The position numbers were made by a program, and so were the translations under genes. The notes below the pieces were generated by a model. It saw only the letters and a list, made by a program, of their open reading frames with translations. It searched no databases and was not told the origin of the DNA. A stretch of DNA of 61,938 nt, taken from Tritrichomonas foetus (taxonomy: Eukaryota; Parabasalia; Tritrichomonadida; Tritrichomonadidae). Location of the stretch: NCBI GenBank assembly GCA_001839685.1, contig MLAK01000576.1, positions 1 to 61,938 on the forward strand, given 5' to 3'. Numbering within the stretch: the stretch's first letter is position 1; each line of letters opens with the position of its first letter. Of the stretch, positions 1-9,588 are shown in pieces.

Positions 1-381
1 GAAATCAATTACGTCACTTTGGAGAAAACAAAAGAATACTTATGTATTCCAGTTGCGAAAGACAGAATCACGAAATTTAAGAATAATGAAGAAGTGACTA
101 ATAAAATTAAACATAAACTAAACCTTCTTATGAACAGTAAATTGAGATTAAATCAAAAAATCGATGCAATCAGAAGATTTATTATCACAAGTTTAGCTAT
201 TGTTTACGAGCATAAGATGAGGAAATATAACAATCTTTGCGAGGAAATCAGAAATAAATATAATAAATTAGTTAACTATTTCGTTATTATTATTAGTTCA
301 TTAGGTGCAATCCAATATAACACAAAGAGGAAAATCTACTCGCTTTTAAATAATAATAAAAAACTAGCGAAAAGATGCTAA
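1..381 (+). mobile_element. 3' end of a non-LTR-type reverse transcriptase (partial, probably decayed)
   Basis: The frame is open to the left edge and ends at TAA 379-381, with no ATG near its start. The beginning resembles the YLG-type motif that closes the reverse-transcriptase palm (here YLCIPVAK). It is followed by a helical, basic stretch (NKIKHKLNLL, then LNQKIDAIRRFIITSL) that resembles the thumb region of non-LTR retroelements. The frame stops soon afterwards and no endonuclease domain is visible downstream. It is therefore probably a truncated or dead copy at a contig edge. The assignment rests on motif resemblance only. Confidence 0.4.
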
Positions 382-411
382 AGATATCTTTCTCTTTGTG
401 CTGTCAGATGA

Positions 412-675
412 TCTGCACTTATATTCTGGAAAATTAGATTTGCAACGAGAAATATTATAGAAACAAATAATAATGATAATTCTAATGAAGAAAATGAAAA
501 CATTTCTGATATATTAGATAATTTAAATGAAGTTGACAATCAGGACCTTTCAATTGCTCAAAGTTTGGATACACAGAATTATCTCTCAATTAATGAAAAT
601 GTTAACCCGCCGAACATGAATTTTTATTCACATGAATCAGGAAATGATAGTGATAATCTTCAAACTTCTTTGTGA
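412..675 (+). pseudogene. Decayed Asn/Glu-rich coding remnant
   Basis: An open frame of 87 codons between a TGA at 409 and the TGA at 673-675. Its only ATG is close to the 3' end. Composition is protein-like: an Asn/Glu-rich acidic stretch, then SDILDNLNEVDNQD and a Ser/Asn-rich tail. It follows the reverse-transcriptase remnant directly and may be part of the same degenerating element. No family recognised. Confidence 0.35.
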
Positions 676-921
676 AGTTTGAGCTTATTTTTCACTTCAT
701 TTCTTTATTTTACATTATTCCTAACCAAATATGAATCATATCTACTTTAGGATTACCTTCAATCATTGGTTTGATTGTTGTTGGTTTTATCCTTTTAGTT
801 TGATGTTTACTGGCACTTTTCACTATATTAACCTTACTCTTATTTCACCTTTCGAAGGTGTCATTCGTATAATAAAAATTCAAGTCCGCGAAGTCCCATT
901 TTTTTTCCCCCTTCTGAGATA

Positions 922-1077
922 GATTCTAGCAATTATTTCTACTATTCTAGTGACCTAGACGATGAATATATACTCGACGTTCGGCTACGTAAAATTAAAC
1001 ATACATATCGAATGGCCATGGCCGAACTTAGACTTACTTATTTTCTTGAAAAAGATAGCAAATACTTAATTTGTTGA
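922..1077 (+). pseudogene. Short decayed coding remnant
   Basis: A 51-codon open stretch with charged, helical composition (VRLRKIKHTYRMAMAELRL) ending at TGA 1075-1077. The only ATGs are internal, at 1012 and 1018. It lies between other broken frames and looks like another fragment of the degenerate material at the left end. No family recognised. Confidence 0.25.
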
Positions 1078-1324
1078 TAGATGAGTCGGGTATTGTAACT
1101 TTTTCATTGTTTTTTTATGAATTCACAAATTTCCGAGATCACTGATCAGAAGAATGAGCAGGAATAAGCTGGACAATGATTCTCCTAATACGCATTCGTC
1201 TGAAAAGAAGTCGTTGACTTGAACAATACATCCATCGAGGATAAACATTGCAAACCCTTGATTTTAGTGAATCTGTCTAAGACGATCGATTTCCGGGAAA
1301 AATATTAATTCGGCCGATTAGATT

Positions 1325-1744
1325 ATGGCTTCTGTGAAATTGTCATATATGTGATGGGCACCATTTTCACTTCCTAGTAAATCTACTGTCAAAAATATTG
1401 ATGAGTTAAAGGCACATATTAGTGAAAATATTGAAGATGGACTATTTTTTATGGGGATAATTACATTCATTCTACCTGCTCATACATCGGATCAAACTCA
1501 ATCACTTGGATTATGTTCTTTTACTAAATGCTGGCCTCTCGGCGTCACTCAACCAGGAAAAATCTATCAAGTTCAGAAGTTGTGAACAGCCTTAGAGGTA
1601 AGTTCAGCAACAAAAAACATTAATACTTCCTTTAATTTTCCATCTGCAAGACATAATAGAATATATGAATGCGTGAATAAAACATTCAAAGAACTGATAG
1701 GAATTGTCTTTGCTTTTTTATCTGTTGAAAAGATTCATTATTAA
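1325..1744 (+). pseudogene. Reading frame with two in-frame TGA codons
   Basis: One frame runs from ATG 1325 to TAA 1742-1744 and is interrupted only by TGA at 1352-1354 and 1583-1585. The 76 codons between the two TGAs are protein-like, with a hydrophobic segment (LFFMGIITFILPAH) and a Cys/Trp-containing segment (LCSFTKCWPLG). The frame resumes without a shift after the second TGA. TGA ends several intact genes nearby, so TGA is a normal stop here and the simplest reading is a pseudogene. Function unknown. Confidence 0.4.
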
Positions 1745-2198
1745 ATCTTGTAAATTTACGTATTTAAATGCTGTCTTATTAATTTTTTCTTTAAGTCAGT
1801 TTTGAATCGAAGAACATTTCTCAGACGATCTATGTGCCTCAATTCTTTCAACTTCGCATTTTTTTCTTCATTTCATCAAAGTATTTGGCGCTACTTCCTG
1901 GCTTTGGTGTAATTATCATTATTATTAATATCATAGATTAGGGTATTGTTCTGAAAAAAGAGTGGAGCATGAATTCAATATGAGTGCGACGTGAATGATG
2001 CCAGATAGTGATAAATAATAATGCTCTAAAAATATGTGAAAATTATTGGCGTTTGAAAATGAGTGATCCTTCCCACCTGTTTCATTTGACTATTTCGAGT
2101 GCCACTTTTTGGTGTGAGTCAAAAGGTCAAAATTTCACATGAATATGTTAGGCCAATTAAATGTAGAAAAAGTTAGCACACTATATTCGCCCTGAATC
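1745..2198. other. Non-coding stretch upstream of the first intact gene
   Basis: No coding pattern or repeat was recognised apart from a putative initiator at its right edge. Confidence 0.4.
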
Positions 2199-2205
2199 TC
2201 ATTAA
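2199..2205 (+). promoter_or_regulatory. Putative initiator (Inr), TCATTAA
   Basis: Matches the parabasalid initiator TCA(+1)Y(T/A). It would give a 10-nt 5' UTR for the gene starting at 2211. Confidence 0.5.
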
Positions 2206-2210
2206 AGGAC

Positions 2211-2612
2211 ATGTCGAGATTTTTAACACGGGAGGATAGTGAATCTTCATTTCAAAACCGACAATATGAGCTAAAGGAAGCGTGCCATAATTTTAAAGAA
2301 GTTCTATCAGATTTCAGAAATCTCTCACACCAATCAAGCCTTTATGGAGATGATGAAATTACAGAGTTACAAAACACTTTTCTTGAACAGAGGAGATCAG
2401 TCTCAGCATCAGAAAATTTCGAAATTCGGGAATTAATTAAAGAATTGTATTCCATGAAAACAGACTTGCTTGATTTAAAGATGGAACTCAAAAGAATCAA
2501 ATCAAATGATCCAAATTTGAGTCTTCATATCTCAAACATAAGTTCAAAAATATCTCTCGTCATCCAAACTGTTTCTCGCCACATTACGAGAGCAGAGCTT
2601 CTTCTTGTATGA
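2211..2612 (+). CDS. Small predicted coiled-coil protein, unknown function
   Basis: A 133-residue protein with an ATG 10 nt after a good initiator, which supports a real gene and this start. It is almost wholly helical and charged. Residues about 60-110 show heptad-like spacing of Leu/Ile (IRELIKELYSMKTDLLDLKM), suggesting a coiled coil. There is no signal peptide, membrane segment or recognisable catalytic motif. It is the first intact gene after the degenerate left end, and Rab11 follows about 400 bp downstream on the same strand. Small coiled-coil proteins of this kind can be cytoskeletal or tethering proteins, but nothing in the sequence decides this. Confidence 0.6.
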   Translation: MSRFLTREDSESSFQNRQYELKEACHNFKEVLSDFRNLSHQSSLYGDDEITELQNTFLEQRRSVSASENFEIRELIKELYSMKTDLLDLKMELKRIKSNDPNLSLHISNISSKISLVIQTVSRHITRAELLLV

Positions 2613-2989
2613 TTTTATTCAATCTGTCCATATTCCATGTATTTATTATGTATTAAACTAAAAAACCATTTTCATTTATTTTGACGAATTTGATCTTTTC
2701 GTTTTATTTTTTCTGTATTAGATTGTTCTTATTATCCATAAGATTTTTGTTGTTATTGCTTCAATATGTAATCATTAATTGCTTTTCAAGGAGAAAGAAT
2801 ATGATATGACAAAATGAATTCATGATTCCGAAATTCACCACTTTTGTATACACTCCGCACAAAAATTGAAAATAACTTATCTTGTTTTGATAGGAATGGA
2901 TACAATCAAAATTTTCATGACAAAACATGGTCAAATATAAGGTTAAATAGATAAAAAGATTATTCAAATATCGAGAAAACGACCGTTTA

Positions 2990-2994
2990 TCATT
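2990..2994 (+). promoter_or_regulatory. Putative Inr, TCATT, for Rab11
   Basis: TCATTC lies 31 nt before the ATG at 3023, within the usual 5' UTR range of parabasalid genes. Confidence 0.4.
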
Positions 2995-3022
2995 CTATCG
3001 TTCTCCCCAGTTTATATATGGA

Positions 3023-3676
3023 ATGAGCGAGCGTAAAATTGAAAGCGCGCAGATTATTCCAGTCGAAGATGTCGAGCCAGATTTCCTTCTTAAGATTGTG
3101 CTTATTGGCGAATCAGGAGTCGGAAAGACGAACCTTCTCTCTCGCTTTTCACGTGATCACTTCAATCCAAGCTCCAAATCCACAATTGGTGTCGAATTCG
3201 CCACTAAGACTCTAAAAGTCGACGATAAAAACGTTAAGGTTCAAATCTGGGACACAGCAGGCCAAGAACGATATCGGGCAATCACATCGGCTTATTATCG
3301 TGGCGCAGTCGGCGCCATGCTCCTCTACGACATTACTTCATCACTTACTTTTTCATCGCTCGAGAGATGGCTCAGAGAACTGCGGGAAAACGCCGACCCA
3401 AATATCGTTGTGATGTTGGTTGGCAACAAATCAGATATGACAGATCTTAGGAGCATCGCCCATCAGGACGGTGTCAACCTGGCAAAGGATCAGGGCCTCC
3501 TCTTCATTGAAACCTCGGCCAAAACGAGCGAAAACGTGAACCAGGCGTTTGCAATGCTTATTTTTGAAATTGTGAGACTATATTCTAGTACAGGTTTCGA
3601 AGATAGTGGAGGCGGCGCTGACGCGCAGTTCAACGGTGTATCCGTGTTGGGGGAGAATGGAAAGTCGTGCTGCTGA
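3023..3676 (+). CDS. Rab11-family small GTPase
   Basis: Small GTPase that in other eukaryotes controls recycling-endosome and post-Golgi traffic. At 217 residues it has the full set of motifs: P-loop GESGVGKT (29-36), switch I with [15 protein letters not shown] (76-82), NKSD (135-138) and ETSAK (163-167). Switch [20 protein letters not shown] is characteristic of Rab11. The protein ends in -SCC, a double-cysteine geranylgeranylation site for membrane anchoring. It has a 20-residue N-terminal extension before the G domain and a Gly-rich hypervariable tail. A roughly 370-bp pyrimidine tract begins about 50 bp after the stop. Rab11 is preferred over Rab2 or Rab8 because of the switch sequences. 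Confidence 0.93.
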   Translation: MSERKIESAQIIPVEDVEPDFLLKIVLIGESGVGKTNLLSRFSRDHFNPSSKSTIGVEFATKTLKVDDKNVKVQIWDTAGQERYRAITSAYYRGAVGAMLLYDITSSLTFSSLERWLRELRENADPNIVVMLVGNKSDMTDLRSIAHQDGVNLAKDQGLLFIETSAKTSENVNQAFAMLIFEIVRLYSSTGFEDSGGGADAQFNGVSVLGENGKSCC

Positions 3677-3727
3677 CCGCTGTTTCTATACGGTTTTTTT
3701 GGATTCAATACGTGTGTTTTTTGCTTT

Positions 3728-3756
3728 CGATAAATGTCTTTTTCTTTCTTTTCATT

Positions 3757-3789
<33 letters not shown>

Positions 3790-4096
3790 CTTTCTTTTCT
3801 TTTCATTTCTTTTTCTTTCTTTTCTTTTCATTTCATTCATTTCATTGAATTCTTTTTCTTTCTTTTCATCCTTTTCTTTTCATTTCTTTCATTTCATTTC
3901 ATTTCTTTCTTTTTCATTTCTTTTCTTTCATTTCATTTCATTTCTTTCTTTTCATTTCTTTCATTTCTTTTCATTTCTTTCTTTTTCATTTCTTTTCTTT
4001 CATTTCATTTCTTTCATTTCTTTCTTTTTCATTTCATTTCTTTCATTTCATTTCATTTCTTTCTTTTCATTTCATTTCTTTCTTTTCATTTCTTTC
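3728..4096 (+). repeat. Pyrimidine-rich low-complexity tract (TTTCTTTCATTTC repeats) with a T31 run
   Basis: About 370 bp made almost only of T and C with scattered A in CATTTC units. It includes 31 consecutive T at 3759-3789. It begins about 50 bp after the Rab11 stop, on the sense strand. It produces long spurious Phe/Ser-rich frames, which are not genes. Confidence 0.9.
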
Positions 4097-4680
4097 CATT
4101 GATCGAGCTACTCTGTATTTCGTTCAATACTTCATTTTTGAATTAGATATATGCGAAGTTAATACTGTTAACTTAACAGACATGTATATAATTATTAATT
4201 GTCCAATTTAAAAAACGAAAGACTATTCATCAATAAAGATGAAAGCAAGAACGCAATTAGCCACAAACACACCCAGAAATCATCTTGAGCCAAAATAAAT
4301 ACCAAGATTCGAAAAAATAAAATATTTATTTAATATTTAATCTCAGATGAAAAGTGAACTCGGAAAACCACGAAAAATTTCGAAATTGTTATTTTACAAT
4401 TTTCTAAATAATTCTAATCAAATGGCCAAAAATGGGGTTTAGAGATGACGAAAGTGTTTAATCTATATTGATATGTATGAATCATTTCAATCAAAAACAT
4501 TCTAAAATTCGTGCTTGATGATTCTTTGTTATAAAAAATAAATAAATGAATTCCGGAAAAAATTTAAGAGAATTTGTTTCAGAAGAACATTTATTTTTCA
4601 AGTACTCACATATAACCATGTGCCCAAATATGAGACAGCTGCATGGACTTCTTTACATACAATATCTGTTGAAGCTTAAT
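4097..4680. other. Intergenic, between converging genes
   Basis: AT-rich spacer between the 3' sides of Rab11 (plus) and the prenyltransferase (minus). No gene, RNA or clear repeat recognised. Confidence 0.5.
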
Positions 4681-5547
4681 TTATGGGAGGTAGTTCCTTA
4701 ACTGGTATTTCAGTAAGATTTTAGCCATTTCAAGCACTGTAAGTTCTGGCCAAAGGATGTCAGTGATGACAATTGGTGTGTCTGAGCATTGCATCAGGAG
4801 GAAGTTTGACATTCTGTTCACTCCGCTTGTCCTGATGAGCAAATCAGGCTTACACGGAAGGTCAAGCCGATTGAAAACTTCATTGTATGTTGGTTTAACG
4901 TTTTCGCTTAAGCATTTATCTCTTGCTCTTTCAATTTCATCATGTGCAGTATAGCAAACGCAAATATTGAGGATGAACTCTGGATTTTCAGGTGCAACTG
5001 ATTCAACTCTTCGAATTTGCTTTAAAACCCTTTCTTCGAGCATTTCGATACGGCCAATAAATTGGACCTTGCAATTATTCTTATGGAAAAAGTCTGGAGT
5101 ATCTGCCATGTCTGAAAAAGTCTTTTCTGCAAGATCCATCAATGCCGTGACTTCATCTTCAACTCGATTAAAATTCAATAACGAAAACGCGTAAACTGTC
5201 AGCATTTTTACCCCGTGAAGAATCGAAAGCCATTCAATGATTTGTCGTAATTTTTCTGCGCCAAGTTGGTGGCCTTGAGCAACTGAATCAAACATCATCT
5301 TTCGAGCGTATCGTCTATTCCCATCCATAATTATCGCAATATGTTCAGGAATTTCACCAGAGTCAATAACTTTCATTAAAAGGCGCTCGTACCAGTGCAT
5401 TTCATTTTTGTTTTCGAATTTTTCCATTTGGTGTTTGGTTGCATAGAGAAGAATTGAATGCATACAAAAATTGAGAACATATAATCGTCTTACGACTTTT
5501 TGTTTTTTTATATGGTTCTTGATTATGAGTTCATACCAGATATACAT
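4681..5547 (-). CDS. cis-prenyltransferase (dehydrodolichyl diphosphate synthase type)
   Basis: Builds long polyprenyl diphosphate from farnesyl-PP and isopentenyl-PP for dolichol, the ER glycan carrier. Family signatures are present in order: AIIMDGNRRYAR (substrate-binding Asp and Arg residues), YAFSLLNFNR, then C-terminal DLLIRTSGVNRMSNFLL and LWPEL. It ends soon after LWPEL without the RxG tail typical of Nus1/NgBR partner subunits, as expected for a catalytic DHDDS-type subunit. The start is uncertain: codon 1 (5547), Met29 and Met41 are all in frame and no clear initiator was found. The conserved domain begins near residue 65, so Met29 or Met41 would give the usual length. It converges with Rab11. 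Confidence 0.9.
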   Translation of the reverse strand: MYIWYELIIKNHIKKQKVVRRLYVLNFCMHSILLYATKHQMEKFENKNEMHWYERLLMKVIDSGEIPEHIAIIMDGNRRYARKMMFDSVAQGHQLGAEKLRQIIEWLSILHGVKMLTVYAFSLLNFNRVEDEVTALMDLAEKTFSDMADTPDFFHKNNCKVQFIGRIEMLEERVLKQIRRVESVAPENPEFILNICVCYTAHDEIERARDKCLSENVKPTYNEVFNRLDLPCKPDLLIRTSGVNRMSNFLLMQCSDTPIVITDILWPELTVLEMAKILLKYQLRNYLP

Positions 5548-5775
5548 TTAAAAAGTTAAATTACAAATGTGGCTTAGAATATTGATGACCTCATCTTCTT
5601 TAGGTGCGTATTACAAGAATTGGATAATTTAGTCATGTTAAGATACACAAATATAACTCTGTGCAAAGAGCTTTCATAAAGAGAAAGAAACCTTAGAGCT
5701 TTTATATGCATTTATTATTATTTTTACGAAACAGTTATTTTATGAGTTCAACAAATAAAAGAAAGATATATTCTA

Positions 5776-8430
5776 TTAACATCTATTTAACATATCAAAA
5801 ACATCATGAGCAAATTCGTTAATTTCGTTTTCATAGTTACTTTTCATTATTAATTGAACAATTCCTTTGATTTTCCTTCCGTGCATTAATGCTCTAATTC
5901 TCTGTGAAATAGAACATATTATTTCAATATTGCTCAGAATAATATGAATTAATTTCAATGACGATATAGCCATATTTTGTGTCATCATTTGTGGATATTT
6001 ACTAATATTATCAAATATTTTCATTACTTCTTTAAAGTTCTTAATATATTCAACAAAAAATGGCAAGTTTTGAGAAACTTCAAATAAAATATAAAAGCCA
6101 TCCAATAAAATAGGATATGTATTCGAGCAGTTTTCAATATCACCTGAATATAATGGATTTATTGGAATTGATAAATAATGTGATAATTGAATAGCAAATG
6201 GTGTTAAAAATGGCTCAGATGAAATACCAAGAAAGCTGATAATGTTTCCAATGGCAAATAATAAACTTATTCTCGTCTTTAAAATGAGATTTTGGTCTTG
6301 CACTTGTGTAAATAGTCGACTAAATACCCTTTGGTTGTAAATAATCATTTCTGATGTAACGCATTTATAAAGATTAGTAATAGTATATGCACTACTTTCA
6401 ATAATTTCGGAAATTCCTGATTCTTGAGAAAGTTCAAATATTTCTACAATTTGTGGAATATAAAGTTGAATTGAACTTTGCAATGACCGAATCATAGCTG
6501 TTAAAGAAATGAGGGCTTCTTCTTGAATAATTATACTTTTCATTGTAAGACATCTCAATAAACAATTCATGATACTTTCACAGTGAGGAGCAATTCCTGG
6601 CCCCATTCTTTTAACAACAGAAAAAATAATAACACAGCATTGCTTTATATGTTGTTGAACATCAGATCCATTTTCAAATAATTGTTCTTTATTATCAAAT
6701 ATCCTTTGTAAAAATGATAAAATTTCTTGAAGCTTTTCAATTAATAAGCCGCACATATCATCAGGTGCTGCTGAAAATAATTGACAAATTGTTTCAGTAC
6801 ATTTAAACCCGAGAATTGGATCAATTATATCATTTCTATGAAAAACTAAAAAAAGAAGGTTAACAAAATCAGAATAAAAAGTGCAAAATCCTTCTGATTG
6901 CTTTTTTTTATTATGTTTAGCGATCGATCTAATTATATCACATATTTTTCCAGCAATTATTGAAGGTATATCAGTTCTTAAAACTTTTTGATCGTAGAAT
7001 GCTTGATTGAAAAATACTTTTATTGATCGAATTTGATGAATATTTTGTGATATTTCTGCAGATAATCTAAAAATGACTTCAAGTATGGATAATGATAAAA
7101 CTTTGTTAGCTACATGATCATCATTAAAACATTTCATTACTTCAGTTAATGCAATCGTTTGATAAAAGTTTGTCAGAGAAAATGTAATTTTCACATTTTC
7201 CTCACGTGAAATATTAATGTCATGTGTTTGATGTTTTGACATACACCAAATTGCATATAAAGCACTTTGCCTTTCTTTCCAATCAGTTGATGCAATTTTT
7301 TCTTTAAAATAAGGAGTTAGCTGGTCAAAAACATTTGACGTTAATGCAGAAAACTTCCTCAAACAATCAGAAGCAACTTCACAAAGATTGATATCATTGA
7401 AATTATCTTCTTCAATTACTTCAGTAGTGAATTTATAAATAATTGCCAGAAATGGATTCACTAAATTCGGCGATGATTTTTCAACAACACCTAAATAGAT
7501 TATATTATGCTTTTTATTCATCCTGTTTTGAATAAATTTTACTCTTTGGATTTCAAACTTTGCAACTTTATGCCAAAAAAGTATTGCTGGATAGATTAGG
7601 TCAGGATTATTAAAAAGCACAAGTGAGTTTGATGTAATGCCAAAAATATTGGCCATGTTGTTTAAGATATCATCATAAAAGCAATAAAAAATTTCTATTA
7701 ATAAATCATATAATGCATCATGAACAGGTTTTTGCATTGTTGAAAAAACATTATTCATTAGATTAAGCATTTCATTTCTAGTATCTGCATTATGGAAAAA
7801 TTCTTTATAAAATGGTAAAATCACGGAAAAACTTTTCAAGAAATCAATAAAATCAATAACTTCAAAAACTGTGAAGTTTGACATAATAAAATTATAAGCA
7901 TGTGAAATTGTTTGTCCAGAGTTGAAATAGTTTGGATATTCTGGTGAAAGAAGGTTTTGTAATACGAGTTCTTTCAATGCTACAAAACATCCAATTGTAC
8001 AACATGGTTGATATTGTTGATTACAAATTGGCGTTGATAAGACTTGAAAAATGTCATTCTGGAACCCAAACGGAATATCACATTGTCCAATTAAACATAA
8101 TGCATGTGCTGCCAAATCTCGTATTGATTGATCAGGAAGAAATAATCCACGTAGGATTGCATCTTTCATTCGGTTTCTCTGGTCTGGCAAAAATCCTTTC
8201 CAATTATGCAATAAGAAAAAGCTACTTTGCCATATTAAAATATACGAAAGCTTTACTGCTTGAATTGGCGATTCATTTGATAAAATAGTACTGCAAGATA
8301 ATCGATATAAATTTGGACAATCATTAGCAAGTAAATTTGATACATATGATGATGCTTCCTCTCGTGTTTTTTCATCTGTGCTCTGAGTGCCGATTAATTT
8401 TGCTAAATGATCGGGCAAATCAGGCTCCAT
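5776..8430 (-). CDS. Importin-beta-like HEAT-repeat protein
   Basis: An 884-residue all-helical protein. The ATG at 8430 is preferred because the frame upstream opens only with TTG and a good initiator lies 13 nt away. The N-terminal region has the layout of importin-beta/karyopherin proteins: paired helices of about 40 residues with patterns such as RNRMKDAILRGLFLPDQSIR and DLAAHALCLIG. The segment STDWKERQSALYAIWCMS resembles the central HEAT repeats of importin beta. Known members carry cargo through nuclear pores in a Ran-GTP-dependent way. Alternatives are another HEAT scaffold or a different karyopherin class. Asn and Ile content is high, in line with the AT-rich genome. Confidence 0.7.
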   Translation of the reverse strand: MEPDLPDHLAKLIGTQSTDEKTREEASSYVSNLLANDCPNLYRLSCSTILSNESPIQAVKLSYILIWQSSFFLLHNWKGFLPDQRNRMKDAILRGLFLPDQSIRDLAAHALCLIGQCDIPFGFQNDIFQVLSTPICNQQYQPCCTIGCFVALKELVLQNLLSPEYPNYFNSGQTISHAYNFIMSNFTVFEVIDFIDFLKSFSVILPFYKEFFHNADTRNEMLNLMNNVFSTMQKPVHDALYDLLIEIFYCFYDDILNNMANIFGITSNSLVLFNNPDLIYPAILFWHKVAKFEIQRVKFIQNRMNKKHNIIYLGVVEKSSPNLVNPFLAIIYKFTTEVIEEDNFNDINLCEVASDCLRKFSALTSNVFDQLTPYFKEKIASTDWKERQSALYAIWCMSKHQTHDINISREENVKITFSLTNFYQTIALTEVMKCFNDDHVANKVLSLSILEVIFRLSAEISQNIHQIRSIKVFFNQAFYDQKVLRTDIPSIIAGKICDIIRSIAKHNKKKQSEGFCTFYSDFVNLLFLVFHRNDIIDPILGFKCTETICQLFSAAPDDMCGLLIEKLQEILSFLQRIFDNKEQLFENGSDVQQHIKQCCVIIFSVVKRMGPGIAPHCESIMNCLLRCLTMKSIIIQEEALISLTAMIRSLQSSIQLYIPQIVEIFELSQESGISEIIESSAYTITNLYKCVTSEMIIYNQRVFSRLFTQVQDQNLILKTRISLLFAIGNIISFLGISSEPFLTPFAIQLSHYLSIPINPLYSGDIENCSNTYPILLDGFYILFEVSQNLPFFVEYIKNFKEVMKIFDNISKYPQMMTQNMAISSLKLIHIILSNIEIICSISQRIRALMHGRKIKGIVQLIMKSNYENEINEFAHDVFDMLNRC

Positions 8431-8440
8431 TTGGGCCAAT

Positions 8441-8445
8441 AATGA
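8441..8445 (-). promoter_or_regulatory. Putative Inr, TCATT, for the HEAT-repeat gene
   Basis: TCATTATTGG on the minus strand puts the start site about 13 nt before the ATG at 8430. It supports that Met over the upstream TTG. Confidence 0.45.
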
Positions 8446-8527
8446 CCAATTAAGCTCAGAAATAAAATCCTCGCTCTTTTCTAGTTCACTTTCAACATTT
8501 TTCTGTTTATATATGGTCGATACTCAT

Positions 8528-8722
8528 GATAAAAAAGAAAAGTCAAAAAATCAAAATCCAAAAGAAAAAACCAAAAAAGAAAAATCAAAAAAGTAAAGAT
8601 CAAAAAGAAAAAAGAAAAAATCAAAAAAGAAAAGTCAAAAAATCAAAAAGAAAAAGAAAAAAGAAAAAGTAAAAAAGTCAAAAAATAAAAAAAGAAAAAA
8701 AGAAAAAGAAAAATCAAAAAAG
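8528..8722 (-). repeat. A/G-rich low-complexity tract (pyrimidine-rich on the sense strand)
   Basis: About 195 bp of irregular AAAAGAAAAATC units on the plus strand. On the strand of the syntaxin gene it is a T/C-rich tract starting about 35 bp after that gene's stop, matching the position and strand bias of the tract behind Rab11. Confidence 0.85.
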
Positions 8723-8758
8723 AGATCGCTTCATAACTTTGTTTATTCAGTGAATGCT

Positions 8759-9574
8759 TCATTTGGTGCTTGCCTCTGGTACATCTGGTGTTTGTGGTAC
8801 TGGTGTTGGTGGAACTGGTGTTGGATCTGCTGAGGGGGCAGGTGTTGGTGGAGCAACTGCTGGGGATGCTGGTGTGTCTCCACCATCTTCACTTGACTTC
8901 TTCTTCTTAGAAAGCAAAACGGCCACAAAGATGACAACACAAACTACGATAACTAATATGATGAGGAAAATCCAGCAAAGGCACTTTCTAGACTTCTTTT
9001 GGTGGTCACCGGCTTTCTCAAGCTCAAGTGTTCCCATTGACATGTCTTCTGCTGCCTTTGAAGTCATTTTATCGACGCTAATAATGAGGTGGCGCTGTGA
9101 TTGAAGTTCTTGCATAGTCTTTTCAAAAAGAGCATTGACTTCTTTCATTGTAGTGAGAATTTGATTGACTTCGCTTTCAAGAAGGGCTAATTGATCAGAA
9201 TCGGCATCAACCATCTGTTGATCAAGGAGTGATTGGTGGAAAACATCACGTCCGCGGTCAGCTTCACCACCTTGTGGTGTTGATGCCTTAAGCTGGTTGA
9301 TAACCTTTGGTAAATGTTCTCTCATTTTTCCACTCAGCGCATCGAAGGATGATTGAATTGAATCAATTGCTGGATCATCGTTATTGCGAAGTACTTGAAT
9401 ATCATTTTTAACATTTTTGCTAGTATCCATTAAATCCTTGACTTTTGTTTGAATTTGTTCACGTAAGTGAATACCATCGTTGAAAGAGCCAATATCTTGT
9501 GAAAGGGTTATGACTTGATTAAGGAGTGACTCCATCTGATTAATACCGGTGCTGGCTCTATTGGCTGCGCTCAT
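8759..9574 (-). CDS. Syntaxin-type Qa-SNARE with a Pro-rich tail after the membrane anchor
   Basis: Membrane-fusion SNARE, 271 residues. Residues 1-100 are helical and charged, like a syntaxin N-terminal bundle. The SNARE motif spans about 130-190 (ALLESEVNQIL, then ALFEKTMQELQSQRHLI), and Q160 aligns with the central-layer glutamine of syntaxins. A single membrane segment follows a basic stretch at about 199-222. Unusually, 49 more residues follow: KKKK, then a Pro/Ala/Thr/Ser-rich segment ending in ASTK. Classical SNAREs stop within a few residues of the anchor, so this tail would be lumenal or extracellular. The start is supported by an initiator 12 nt upstream. Confidence 0.85.
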   Translation of the reverse strand: MSAANRASTGINQMESLLNQVITLSQDIGSFNDGIHLREQIQTKVKDLMDTSKNVKNDIQVLRNNDDPAIDSIQSSFDALSGKMREHLPKVINQLKASTPQGGEADRGRDVFHQSLLDQQMVDADSDQLALLESEVNQILTTMKEVNALFEKTMQELQSQRHLIISVDKMTSKAAEDMSMGTLELEKAGDHQKKSRKCLCWIFLIILVIVVCVVIFVAVLLSKKKKSSEDGGDTPASPAVAPPTPAPSADPTPVPPTPVPQTPDVPEASTK

Positions 9575-9583
9575 TTTCGTCTA

Positions 9584-9588
9584 AATGA
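9584..9588 (-). promoter_or_regulatory. Putative Inr, TCATTTA, for the syntaxin gene
   Basis: On the minus strand, about 12 nt before the ATG at 9574. Confidence 0.45.

Noticed and set aside
3606..4146. Long Phe/Ser-rich frames after Rab11
   Set aside because: They are produced by the pyrimidine tract and have no real protein composition.
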